From assembly GCA_021846275.1 (NCBI GenBank), contig JAJZBZ010000002.1:248001-312000 (forward strand): a stretch of 64,000 nucleotides of DNA, given 5' to 3'. The notes beneath the pieces are model-generated. The model saw nothing but the letters and a program-made list of their open reading frames with translations. It did no database searches and had not been told where the DNA came from. The stretch comes from Acidobacteriota bacterium (GTDB lineage Bacteria; Acidobacteriota; Terriglobia; Terriglobales; Acidobacteriaceae). The position numbers were made by a program, and so were the translations under genes. Position 1 is the stretch's first letter, and the number at the start of each line of letters is the position of its first letter. This document shows, in pieces, positions 39,453 through 47,949 of the stretch.

Positions 39453-39482
39453 AGTTTAGGGGATGCGAATGCCGCTTGTCAA
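39453..39482 (-). promoter_or_regulatory. Promoter of the TonB-receptor operon
   Basis: On the minus strand TTGACA (39477-39482) is a perfect -35 box, followed after 18 bp by TAAACT (39453-39458) as -10. Transcription would start near 39446. Confidence 0.55.
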
Positions 39483-39706
39483 GATTCTTTCGATGGAAAA
39501 TTTGAAATATATTTTGCCTTGCCGCCGTCCACCCACCGATGGAGCTGGTATGTGCTTTACTAATTTGATTTATGGGAGAAATCGACGGAAGCAGGACCCG
39601 CCCGGAGGGAACGCCTGGGATTTGACTTGGGAAGGCATCCTTCGCCAGTCTGTTGGCTGAGCGCTCCGGCCTGTTGGCGGAAAGCATGCGCGGCGAAGGG
39701 ATCGAG

Positions 39707-40621
39707 ATGAACGGTGCAAGAACCGGATTGGCAGCCGGAGAAAACCCGGTCGGACAGCAGCGGCTGACGCGGCGCAGGCTGATCCAGAGTGGTGCCGCGC
39801 TGCTGGGTTCGGGCGCAGTGCCCGGCTACGGCAGCCAGGACTCCGGGCTGGCAGCAATTCGCAGCAGCCGCATTCGCCAGTCAGCCTGCCGCTGGTGCTA
39901 TGCGCAGATTTCGCTGGACGATCTGTGTGCGGCTGGAGCGGCGATGGGACTTTACGGCATCGACCTGTTGCAGCCGGACGAGTACGCCGTGCCGCAACGC
40001 TACGGGATGGTCTGTACGATGGGCTACGCCGGGGCGGGTGAGATTGCGCATGGTGTGAATCGGCTGGAAAATCACGCAGCGATTGAGCAGGGGCTGCGTA
40101 AGAATCTTCCCCTGGCGCAGAAAGCCGGGGTGAAGCGCGTGATCACCTTCTCCGGCAATCGCGATGGACTCTCTGACGATGAGGGCAAGCGAAATGCGAT
40201 TGCGGGGCTGAAACGACTGAAGCCGATGATGGAGGACTCCGGCGTGATGCTCTGCATGGAGCTGCTGAACAGCAAGGTGAACCATCCGGACTACATGGCC
40301 GACCACACGGCCTGGGGCGTCGAGGTCATCCAACAGGTGGATTCGCCATTCGTCCGTTTGCTCTACGATGTGTACCACATGCAGATCATGGAGGGAGACC
40401 TGATTGCGACGATTCGCGCGAACATCTCTTCGATCGGCCACTTCCACACCGGCGGCGTGCCTGGACGGCACGAGCTGAACGACGAGCAGGAAGTGCAGTG
40501 GGATGGGGTGATGCGCGCGATTGCGGCGACCGGCTATGACGGCTATGTGGCGCATGAGTTTCTGCCGCTGGGCGATCCGCTGGCCAGTCTGCGTCAGGCG
40601 GTGAAGCTGTGTGCGGTGTGA
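39707..40621 (+). CDS. Tat-exported hydroxypyruvate-isomerase-like TIM-barrel protein
   Basis: 304 residues. A Tat-like signal (RRRLIQSGAALLGSGAV, about 21-37) precedes an AP-endonuclease-2-type TIM barrel: LMGLYGIDLLQ region, RVITFSGNRDG, CMELLNSKVNHPDYMADHTA, LLYDVYHMQIMEGDL and HFHTGGVPGRHELNDEQEVQ. The Glu/Asp/His/Glu metal-site pattern of hydroxypyruvate isomerase and xylose-isomerase-like epimerases is visible. It probably interconverts a keto-acid or keto-sugar, perhaps in the periplasm. The ATG at 39707 has a GAAGGGA site; an ATG at 39686 is an alternative. It is followed 72 bp later by a CRTAC1 gene. Confidence 0.82.
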   Translation: MNGARTGLAAGENPVGQQRLTRRRLIQSGAALLGSGAVPGYGSQDSGLAAIRSSRIRQSACRWCYAQISLDDLCAAGAAMGLYGIDLLQPDEYAVPQRYGMVCTMGYAGAGEIAHGVNRLENHAAIEQGLRKNLPLAQKAGVKRVITFSGNRDGLSDDEGKRNAIAGLKRLKPMMEDSGVMLCMELLNSKVNHPDYMADHTAWGVEVIQQVDSPFVRLLYDVYHMQIMEGDLIATIRANISSIGHFHTGGVPGRHELNDEQEVQWDGVMRAIAATGYDGYVAHEFLPLGDPLASLRQAVKLCAV

Positions 40622-40693
40622 GGCGCGAATGAACATCAGGCAGGAAAGCAGCGGGAAGCCGCTCGATGCAAACGGAAAGAGGAACAGCGGAAG

Positions 40694-42427
40694 ATGCGTC
40701 GACGAAAATTTCTGAAAACGACGGCGGCGATCAGCGGTCTGTTCTGCCTGCCGCGAGAAATGAAAGCCTTTGCAGCCACAGTCGGCCCGCAGAGCGCCGC
40801 GCCAGCAAGCGGGAATGCAATGGCGGGCGCGAAGTTTGTGGACGTGACTGCGGCGCGCGGCGTTTCCTTCCTGGGCAAGGCTTCGCATACGTCACAGAAA
40901 TATCTGCTGGAGACAATGGGATCGGGCGTTGCACTGTTCGATTATGACAACGACGGCCGACTGGATATTTTCTTTGTGAATGGAGCGCCGCTGGGCGACC
41001 CGACGCATCCGGGCACGATTCCGCAGAAGACCGGGCCTGAGTACTGGAACCGGCTCTTTCATCAGCGTGCGGATGGAACATTCGAGGACGTGACGGAAAA
41101 GGCCGGATTGCAGGGCATCGGCTACGGCATGGGCGTGGCCGTCGGCGACTACGACAACGACGGGTTTCAGGATCTCTACGTGACCGGCTACGGCGGCAAC
41201 CGACTCTATCACAACAACGGCGATGGAACCTTTACTGACGTGACGGAGAGCAGCGGCACCGGCGGCGACGGATGGAGCACGAGCGCGATCTGGGTGGACC
41301 TGGACAACGACGGACTGCTCGACCTGGTGGTGCTGCGCTATCTGAAGTGGGATTTCCCGGACATCTGGTGTGGCGAGCATCGCGAGGGATACCGCAGCTA
41401 TTGCCACCCGGATTTGTTTCCGGCGATTTCGCCACTGGTCTTTCACAACGAAGGCAATGGGCGATTCACGGAAGTGTCGGCGAAGCTGGGACTGGCGCAG
41501 CCGGGCAAGGGGCTGGGCATCTCGGCTGCGGACTATGACCAGGATGGGCACATCGATCTGTTCATCGCCAACGACTCGATGACGGAGTTTCTCTATCACA
41601 ACAAGGGCGACGGCACGATGGAGGACGCCGGACTGCTGGCCGAGGTTGCCGTGGACGGCATGGGCAACACCTACGCGGGGATGGGCACGGATTTCCAGGA
41701 CTACGACAACGACGGGCGACCGGACCTGATTGTGACGAATCTGGCGAACCAGAAGTACGCGCTCTACCAGAACAACGGGGACGGCACGTTCACCTACGCC
41801 AGCTACCTCTCCGGTGTGGGCGGAGCGACGCTGCTGCACTCGGGATGGGGCGTGCGCTTCCTGGACTACGACAACGACGGGTGGAAGGACATTCTCGTCA
41901 CGCAGGGACACGTGATCGACAATGTCGAGCTGACCTTTCCGCAACTGCGCTACAAGGAATCGATGATGCTTCTGCGGAATCTGGGCAACGGAAAGTTCGA
42001 GGATATTTCCAGCCAGTCCGGCGATGTCTTTCATCAGCTCTGGGTGGGTCGCGGGCTGGCGCGCGGCGACTTTGACAACGATGGCCGACTGGATGTGGTG
42101 GTGACGACGAACGACGGACCCGCGTATCTTTTGCGCAACGAAACCGAGACCGGCAACCACTGGATACGGCTCTATCTGGTCGGGCACAAGAGCAATCGCG
42201 ACGCCATCGGGGCTGTCATCAAACTGACCACCGCCGCCGGTTCGCAGTGGTGGACGGTTACGACCGCGGGCAGCTACTGCTCGTCCAGCGATAAGCGCGC
42301 GCACTTCGGACTGGGCGGGGAAACAGTCGCCGAGACGATTGAGATTCGCTGGCCAAGCGGCATACGCCAGACGCTGCGGAATGTGACTGGCGACCGCGAG
42401 GTGCGGATCGAAGAGCCGTCGGCGTAA
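40694..42427 (+). CDS. CRTAC1-family FG-GAP/ASPIC-UnbV repeat protein (exported)
   Basis: 577 residues. A Tat-like signal (RRRKFLKTTAAISGLFCLP, 2-20) leads to several FG-GAP/VCBS beta-propeller blades with calcium-binding loops such as DYDNDGRLDIFFVNG, DYDNDGFQDLYVTG and DFDNDGRLDVVVTT. The C-terminal ASPIC/UnbV domain (about 475-570) includes NHWIRLYLVGHKSNRDAIGA and IEIRWPSGIRQTLRN. The fold is an extracellular or periplasmic adhesion or carbohydrate-interaction platform; no enzyme activity is established. It follows the isomerase gene. A terminator lies immediately downstream. Confidence 0.88.
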   Translation: MRRRKFLKTTAAISGLFCLPREMKAFAATVGPQSAAPASGNAMAGAKFVDVTAARGVSFLGKASHTSQKYLLETMGSGVALFDYDNDGRLDIFFVNGAPLGDPTHPGTIPQKTGPEYWNRLFHQRADGTFEDVTEKAGLQGIGYGMGVAVGDYDNDGFQDLYVTGYGGNRLYHNNGDGTFTDVTESSGTGGDGWSTSAIWVDLDNDGLLDLVVLRYLKWDFPDIWCGEHREGYRSYCHPDLFPAISPLVFHNEGNGRFTEVSAKLGLAQPGKGLGISAADYDQDGHIDLFIANDSMTEFLYHNKGDGTMEDAGLLAEVAVDGMGNTYAGMGTDFQDYDNDGRPDLIVTNLANQKYALYQNNGDGTFTYASYLSGVGGATLLHSGWGVRFLDYDNDGWKDILVTQGHVIDNVELTFPQLRYKESMMLLRNLGNGKFEDISSQSGDVFHQLWVGRGLARGDFDNDGRLDVVVTTNDGPAYLLRNETETGNHWIRLYLVGHKSNRDAIGAVIKLTTAAGSQWWTVTTAGSYCSSSDKRAHFGLGGETVAETIEIRWPSGIRQTLRNVTGDREVRIEEPSA

Positions 42428-42433
42428 ATCTCG

Positions 42434-42473
42434 CGAGCAGCGCCAGGATCAGGACGCTGCTCGGGGAATTTTT
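42434..42473 (+). terminator. Rho-independent terminator after the CRTAC1 gene
   Basis: CGAGCAGCG (42434-42442) pairs with CGCTGCTCG (42455-42463) around a 12-base loop, followed shortly by TTTTT (42469-42473). It separates the plus-strand CRTAC1 gene from the convergent GH3 gene. Confidence 0.7.
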
Positions 42474-42501
42474 GCGGACTGAACGAAGGCTGCGACTGGC
42501 C

Positions 42502-44865
42502 TCAGTGAACGACGAGCGAGGTGGTCAGGTCAGCCAGCGAGCTGTCACCGACGAAGATTTTGTAGGTCGTCGGCTCCACGACCTGTTTGCTCTGCGCATT
42601 CCAGAAGCTCAGTTCGTCGAAGCCAAGCGGCAGCGTGACGGTTTTCGTCTCGCCCGGTTGCAGAGTGAGGCGCGCAAAACCTTTCAGCTCGCGCACGGGC
42701 TGCTCGACGGAAGCGGCCGTGTTGCGGATGTAAAGCTGGGCGACTTCCGTGCCTGCGCGTGAGCCGGTATTGGTGACCGTGAAGCTTACCTCTACCTTCG
42801 CCGCATCGCCCGCACGCAGGCTGGCCGCAGCGATCTCCGGCTGGCTCAGCGTGGGCTGGCTGAAGCGGAAGCTCGTGTAGCTCAATCCCCAGCCGAATGG
42901 AAACTGCGCCGAGTTGTTCACGTCGAGATAACGCGACTGAAACTTTTCTTCGCCGTTTGCGGGGAAATGATTCAGGTCGCCGTGTGCCGGGCGGCCAGTG
43001 GGAAGCTGAGCATAGTAGAGCGGCTCCTGACCGACGGCGCGCGGGAAGCTGGTGGTCAGCTTCGCGCCGGGGTTGGCATCGCCGAAGAGAATGTCGGCGA
43101 CGGCGTGTCCGGCTTCGATGCCGGGAAACCATGCCTGGACAATCGCGGGGATGTGTTCGGCGGCCCAGGGAATTTCGCTGGGCCGTCCGGTGAAGAGCAC
43201 GAGCACGACGGGTTTGCCAGTGGCAGCGACGGCTTCCAGCAACTTTTCCTGATCGCCAGGCAGGCTCAGGTGCGCGCGGCTGGAGGCTTCGCCGGTCATG
43301 GCCACCGCGCTCTCGCCCAGCGCCAGCACGGCGACATCAGCCTTCTTTGCAATCGCAACTGCGGCAGCGATTCCGTTCTCGTTGTCCCAGACGGGCGTTG
43401 TCGGCTGGCCGAGGAATTTGTGCAGATACTCCTCGTTTTCTCCCTTGAGGATGCTTACGCCTTTGGCATAGAGAAGCTGGTTGCCGAGCCGCTGGCTGAG
43501 CGCCTGCCGCAGCGTGACCGCGTCCTTCGGATTGCCCAGCGCGCCCCACGAGCCGAGCATATCCTGCTGCGAATCGGCGAACGGGCCGATCAGCGCCACC
43601 GTCTTCACGGATTTGCCGAACGGAAGCACTTTGCCCACGCCTTCCAGTGCGTCATTTTTCAGCAGGACGATGGTTTCGACGGCGGCCTTGCGCGCCTCGG
43701 CGCGTTTCTCCGGCGTGGCCACGTAAGCGGGCGTGGGCGCGATGTAGGGATGATCGAAGAGGCCGAGCGCGAACTTGACGCGCAGGACGCGTCGCGTGGC
43801 CTCGTCAATGACCGACTCCGGAATCACGCCGGAGCGCACCTGCGCCGCAAGCGTCGTTGCGTAGAGACCACCCTCCATGTCCATATCGACGCCAGCCGTG
43901 ATCGCCTTGCGCGCGACCGTGCTGCCGTCGGCTCCGATCGAGTGATTCAGCAGTTCCGAAACCGCGCCCCAGTCCGAGACGACGAAGCCGTCGAATCCCC
44001 ATTCGCGGCGCAGAATCTGCGTGAGCGTATACGGATTTGCGCTTGCCGGAACACCATTGATCGAGTTGAACGAACTCATCACCGTGGCCGCGCCTGCTTC
44101 AACCGCGGCGTGATAGGGCGGCAGATAAACCTGACGGAGCGTGACGTCAGACATGTCGGTCGCGTTGTAGTCACGCCCGGCGATGGCTGCGCCGTAGGCG
44201 GCGAAGTGCTTCACGCTGACGGCGACCGAATCCGGCTTGCTGAGGTCACCCTGCTGGTATCCCTCGACGTAGGCCCGCGCGAGCGCCGAACCCAGATACG
44301 GATCTTCGCCGGCGGACTCGACAATGCGTCCCCAGCGCGGATCACGCGCAATATCGACCATCGGCGAAAATACCCACGGCACGCCCTCGGCGCGCGACTC
44401 GACGGCGGCGGTGTGCGCGACGCTGCGAATGAGTTCGGGATTCCACGAGCTGGCCAGCGCAATCGGAACCGGGAAGGTTGTGTGCATGCCGTGAATGACA
44501 TCGAGGCCGAAGAGCAGCGGGATGTGGAGTGGGGATTTCTCCACGGCGATGTGTTGCAGACGGTTCACATCGCCCGAGCCGTGGATGTTCAGCAGGGAGC
44601 CGATCTGGCCGCGCGCGACCAGGTCTTCGTAGCTGAGATGGGAGGCATCGGGTCCGGTCGCCGAGCCGTACGAGTACTGGACGAGCTGGCCAATCTTGTC
44701 CTCAAGCGACATCTTCTTCATCAGCGCGTCGACGCGGTCATTGATCGCGCGGCTGGCAAGCTGCGGATTCGATGGCGATGCCTGCGCGGGAGCGGGCTTT
44801 GTGGCAAGCACAATGAGTATGAGCGGTGCGACGAACAAGAGCGGTCGGAGGACAGAGTTTGTCAT
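42502..44865 (-). CDS. bglX: Periplasmic GH3 beta-glucosidase
   Basis: 787 residues with a signal peptide (about 1-28). The GH3 N-domain has SVKHFAAYGA (K219/H220) and the nucleophile D298 in GFVVSDWGAVSEL. The GH3 C-domain and a fibronectin-III-like end (VSFTVTNTGSRAGTEVAQLY, LKGFARLTLQPGETKTVTLP) complete the BglX architecture. It should remove terminal beta-glucose from oligosaccharides in the periplasm. The ATG at 44865 is chosen because it begins the signal peptide. It is 48 bp downstream of hemG on the same strand, probably by position rather than function. Confidence 0.93.
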   Translation of the reverse strand: MTNSVLRPLLFVAPLILIVLATKPAPAQASPSNPQLASRAINDRVDALMKKMSLEDKIGQLVQYSYGSATGPDASHLSYEDLVARGQIGSLLNIHGSGDVNRLQHIAVEKSPLHIPLLFGLDVIHGMHTTFPVPIALASSWNPELIRSVAHTAAVESRAEGVPWVFSPMVDIARDPRWGRIVESAGEDPYLGSALARAYVEGYQQGDLSKPDSVAVSVKHFAAYGAAIAGRDYNATDMSDVTLRQVYLPPYHAAVEAGAATVMSSFNSINGVPASANPYTLTQILRREWGFDGFVVSDWGAVSELLNHSIGADGSTVARKAITAGVDMDMEGGLYATTLAAQVRSGVIPESVIDEATRRVLRVKFALGLFDHPYIAPTPAYVATPEKRAEARKAAVETIVLLKNDALEGVGKVLPFGKSVKTVALIGPFADSQQDMLGSWGALGNPKDAVTLRQALSQRLGNQLLYAKGVSILKGENEEYLHKFLGQPTTPVWDNENGIAAAVAIAKKADVAVLALGESAVAMTGEASSRAHLSLPGDQEKLLEAVAATGKPVVLVLFTGRPSEIPWAAEHIPAIVQAWFPGIEAGHAVADILFGDANPGAKLTTSFPRAVGQEPLYYAQLPTGRPAHGDLNHFPANGEEKFQSRYLDVNNSAQFPFGWGLSYTSFRFSQPTLSQPEIAAASLRAGDAAKVEVSFTVTNTGSRAGTEVAQLYIRNTAASVEQPVRELKGFARLTLQPGETKTVTLPLGFDELSFWNAQSKQVVEPTTYKIFVGDSSLADLTTSLVVH

Positions 44866-44913
44866 AGCCCTGCCATTGTACCGCCGTGAGGGAAGCATCG
44901 GCCAAGCGATTGT

Positions 44914-46374
44914 TTACCTGACGGCTGCGCGCTGAAGCGACTGGGCCAGAGCGCCAGCAGCAGCGCGGCCCAGTCGAATGCAATCGGAGATGCCGATGCC
45001 GTCATAAGCGTTGCCGGCCAGATGCAGACGCGGCAGTGCGCCGGCGTATTCGCGGATGCGCGTGATGCGCGCGGCGTGGCCGACGCTGTACTGCGCCATG
45101 GAGCGCGGCCAGCGGCGAACTTCAACGACCTGCGGCATGCACGCGATGCTGAGAATGCCGCGCAGGTCTTCGCGCATGCGCCGCACAATCTCTTCGTCGC
45201 TTTCCTCCATCATCGACTCGTCTCGCATGCCTCCGGCGAAGCATCGCAACACAGCCTTGCCCGGTGCGGTGCGACCGGGGAATTTGCGATGGACAAAGGT
45301 GCAGGCCAGCATCGCGCGGCGTTCAACAGAAGGCACCAGAAAACCGAAGCCGGGCGGCAGCGGCGGAATCTCCGCTTCGTCGTAAAGCAGATTGACCGTG
45401 ATGGACGAGCTGTAGGGAATTGCCGCCAGCTCCTGACCCAAAGGCCCATGCACCTCTCGCAGGATGCGCGCCGCGACCCACGCCGGAGTGGCGAGGATCA
45501 CGGCGTCGAAGCGTTCGGTGGGTTCGCCGTGAAAGCGCAGCCGCCAGCCGCTTGCGTCCAGCGTGAGCAGGTCCGCCGAGAAGCCACAGTGCAGCCGCGC
45601 CGGATCGATTCGCGCAACGAGCGCATCGACGAGTTGCTGCAATCCACCGCGCAGGGTGGTGAAGATCGTCCGATGCTGGCCGCCGTGCTGCGCGCCTGTC
45701 TGCTGTGCCGCATGCTGCTTCTTTCGCGCCGCCAGCATCCCGCGCGTCAGAGAACCGTACTCAGCCTCCAGGCGCACCAGCGCGGGCAACACCGATTGTG
45801 CGCTTAACTGTTCGGCGTCGCCGCCGTAAATCCCGGAGAGCAGCGGGTCGGCGAGCCGATCCACGACCGCCTGACCGTAGTGGCGGCGCACAAGGCTCGC
45901 CACCGATTCATCCTCACCGCCGGGACGCGCGCGACGCAGCCATCCCATCGCCAGGTACTCCAGGCCCATGCGCAGCTTGGTAATCGGATCGAAGAGCGGC
46001 GTGGTGAGCGTGGGCACGAGGCGCGTGGGCACCAGAAACATCAGCCCGTCGGGCAGCGGAACCAGCCGCCTGCCCACCAGAATGAAAGTGCGCCGCTGAG
46101 CATCATCCGAGCCAAGAAGCTGATCGCCGAGTCCAAGCTCGCGGCACAGCTCGATGGCTGCTGGCTTTTCCGTCAGAAAAGAGTCCGGACCGTGCTCAAG
46201 AACTGTTCCGTCCGCGCAGGGCGAGGGGACGACGCGCGAGGAGATCACGCCGCCCGGGCGCGAAGCCGACTCGTAGATATCGTAGTCCAGCTCCGCGCCC
46301 TGCCGCCGCGCCTGTTCCAGTTCATAGGCCGCCGCCAGTCCAGCAATGCCCGCTCCGACAATCGCGATTCGCAT
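44914..46374 (-). CDS. hemY: Protoporphyrinogen oxidase (HemG/HemY, PpoX type)
   Basis: 486 residues. The FAD-binding motif is at the start: MRIAIVGAGIAGLAAAYELE with the GxGxxG core, then YESASRPGGVISS. The C-terminal HLAGNAYDGIGISDCIRLGR region is the conserved FAD contact of oxygen-dependent protoporphyrinogen oxidases. It oxidises protoporphyrinogen IX or coproporphyrinogen III in heme synthesis. The ATG at 46374 is chosen because MRIAIVGAG is the family start. Upstream by 41 bp, on the same strand, is the radical SAM gene, and beyond it is cytochrome bd, so a heme-related cluster is likely. Confidence 0.92.
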   Translation of the reverse strand: MRIAIVGAGIAGLAAAYELEQARRQGAELDYDIYESASRPGGVISSRVVPSPCADGTVLEHGPDSFLTEKPAAIELCRELGLGDQLLGSDDAQRRTFILVGRRLVPLPDGLMFLVPTRLVPTLTTPLFDPITKLRMGLEYLAMGWLRRARPGGEDESVASLVRRHYGQAVVDRLADPLLSGIYGGDAEQLSAQSVLPALVRLEAEYGSLTRGMLAARKKQHAAQQTGAQHGGQHRTIFTTLRGGLQQLVDALVARIDPARLHCGFSADLLTLDASGWRLRFHGEPTERFDAVILATPAWVAARILREVHGPLGQELAAIPYSSSITVNLLYDEAEIPPLPPGFGFLVPSVERRAMLACTFVHRKFPGRTAPGKAVLRCFAGGMRDESMMEESDEEIVRRMREDLRGILSIACMPQVVEVRRWPRSMAQYSVGHAARITRIREYAGALPRLHLAGNAYDGIGISDCIRLGRAAAGALAQSLQRAAVR

Positions 46375-46415
46375 CCCGCGTGGCACCTCACACTGATCAG
46401 TGTATGCGTTCGCGA

Positions 46416-47708
46416 CTATCGAATCGAAACAAGCGCAGGCGATGCCGTCACCTCCTCGATCCCTTGCAGAGCGACGCTGCGCCGACTCTGTTCCGACTTC
46501 CAGCCGCGTGGCTGATAGGTGCAGCAGGGTTCCTCAGCCAGGGGGTCGCCGGTAATTGCGAAGGCTCGGGCACGCGAGCCGCCGCAGATCTGGCGATACT
46601 CGCAGACACCGCATTTGCCGCGCAGTTGATCCGTATCGCGCAGAGCACGAAAGATCGGTGCTTCGCGATAAATCTCCGCCAGCGGTTTTTCCAGAATGGA
46701 GCCAGCGCGCAGCGGCAGAAAGCCGCTGGGAAAGACTTCGCCGCGATGGGAGATGAAGACGAATCCGCGACCATCGTTGACGCGCCGCGTGGCCCAGCCC
46801 AGATTGCGCGATGCCGTTGTCGCCTTCGGCGCGCCAGCCTCATATTCGGCAGTCGCTTGCGCCATGGTGCGGGTCTGGTCGCCATGCGCGGCCTGCCGCT
46901 CCTGCAGATTGTGCTGCAACAGGTAGCGCCGATAGTGCATGGCCTCAGTGGTTTTAATCTGAAACGGCGCACGACGAGACAACTCATAGAGATGGCCAAA
47001 GATGGCCTCGAACTCCTCGCCGGTCAGCATGTCGGCCTGTTGTCCGCGACCAACCGGGACGAGGAAAAACAGGTTCCACATCACCACCTGAAGCCGCTCC
47101 AGCAGCGTCGTCATCGACTCCAGATCGTGGACATTGTGGCGGCTAAGCGTGGTGTGAACCTGAATGGGAAGCCCGGCTTCGGCTGCCCATCCCACGGCCT
47201 CAACCGTGCGCTGCCACGCGCCCGGCAGTCCGCGGAACTGATCATGAATCTCCGGCGTTGAGCCATCGAGCGAGATGCCCAACCGCACCAGTCCCGCATC
47301 ACGCAGCTGGAAGATGGCCTCACGCGTGAGCAGCGGCGTGGCACTGGGCGTGAGCGCGACACGCACGCCGCGCGAGGCGGCATGGCTGACCAACTCGAAG
47401 ATGTCTGCTCGCTTGAGGGGGTCGCCGCCTGTGAGCACGAAAACAGGTACGCGCATGGCGGCGATCTCGTCAATCAACGCCTTGCCCTGCTCGGTGGTCA
47501 ACTGCCTGGCATGCGGCTCCGGCTGCGCGGCCGCGCGGCAGTGTTTACAGGCGAGATCGCAGGATTGCGTAACCTCCCAGATGGCAAGAAATGGCGTCTC
47601 GTCGTAGTTCAGCGAGCCGCGCGCCGGAAGCTCCACCATGGGCGCGGCAGGCATGTGGGTAACCGGGATTGGCATGGCAGACATCGGATGCACCGACTCG
47701 GAATTCAT
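46416..47708 (-). CDS. Radical SAM/SPASM protein, TIGR04053-like
   Basis: 430 residues. The radical SAM cluster motif is C50-x3-C54-x2-C57 (SCDLACKHC), followed by VFVLTGGDPLKRADI and GISLDGSTPEIHDQFRG. A C-terminal SPASM-like region has CGVCEYRQICGGSRARA and a final CC pair, likely ligands for a second [4Fe-4S] cluster. The order and motifs suit the TIGR04053 group, related to heme-pathway radical SAM enzymes such as AhbD and NirJ. Next to hemY and cydAB it could act in heme side-chain chemistry, but the reaction is not established. GGAGGT precedes the ATG. Confidence 0.82.
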   Translation of the reverse strand: MNSESVHPMSAMPIPVTHMPAAPMVELPARGSLNYDETPFLAIWEVTQSCDLACKHCRAAAQPEPHARQLTTEQGKALIDEIAAMRVPVFVLTGGDPLKRADIFELVSHAASRGVRVALTPSATPLLTREAIFQLRDAGLVRLGISLDGSTPEIHDQFRGLPGAWQRTVEAVGWAAEAGLPIQVHTTLSRHNVHDLESMTTLLERLQVVMWNLFFLVPVGRGQQADMLTGEEFEAIFGHLYELSRRAPFQIKTTEAMHYRRYLLQHNLQERQAAHGDQTRTMAQATAEYEAGAPKATTASRNLGWATRRVNDGRGFVFISHRGEVFPSGFLPLRAGSILEKPLAEIYREAPIFRALRDTDQLRGKCGVCEYRQICGGSRARAFAITGDPLAEEPCCTYQPRGWKSEQSRRSVALQGIEEVTASPALVSIR

Positions 47709-47755
47709 GGACTGACCTCCACATTCACGGTGTACGCCTTCGTTTGAGCATTCGC

Positions 47756-47771
47756 TGTGACGTGGATCACT
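47756..47771. promoter_or_regulatory. CRP/FNR-type operator between the radical SAM gene and cydA
   Basis: TGTGAC-GTGG-ATCACT matches the CRP-type dyad TGTGAN6TCACA in all positions but the last. It lies 48 bases upstream of the radical SAM start and about 180 bases upstream of cydA, so it could control both directions. Confidence 0.55.
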
Positions 47772-47949
47772 CCCGCGAGGTACATCCGAGTGCGAATCTG
47801 TTTTCGCATCTTGAAACGATCAGTTCCTCTGCGCCGCAGGAGTGAGTTGGCGCTGTGGACGCGAAGCGCCGTCTGGCGCAGAATGAAGTCAGGCATCAGA
47901 GTGCGACAAAGAGGAGCTTGGACACACGGCCCGTCGCCAGGAGAAGAAG

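Larger units (their letters stand above)
39302..39706. promoter_or_regulatory. Divergent control region between the TonB receptor and the isomerase gene
   Basis: This 405-bp gap has no gene. It holds a sigma-70-like promoter for the receptor (39453-39482), two LacI-like dyads in the receptor leader (39315-39324 and 39391-39406), and an AT-rich patch (about 39496-39518) that may serve the plus-strand isomerase gene. It is much more AT-rich than its surroundings. The receptor leader would be about 145 bases long. Confidence 0.5.

Noticed and set aside
39302-39706. dif site in the AT-rich gap near the skew change
   Set aside because: No 28-bp XerCD-type sequence with the two recognisable half-sites could be found by eye.
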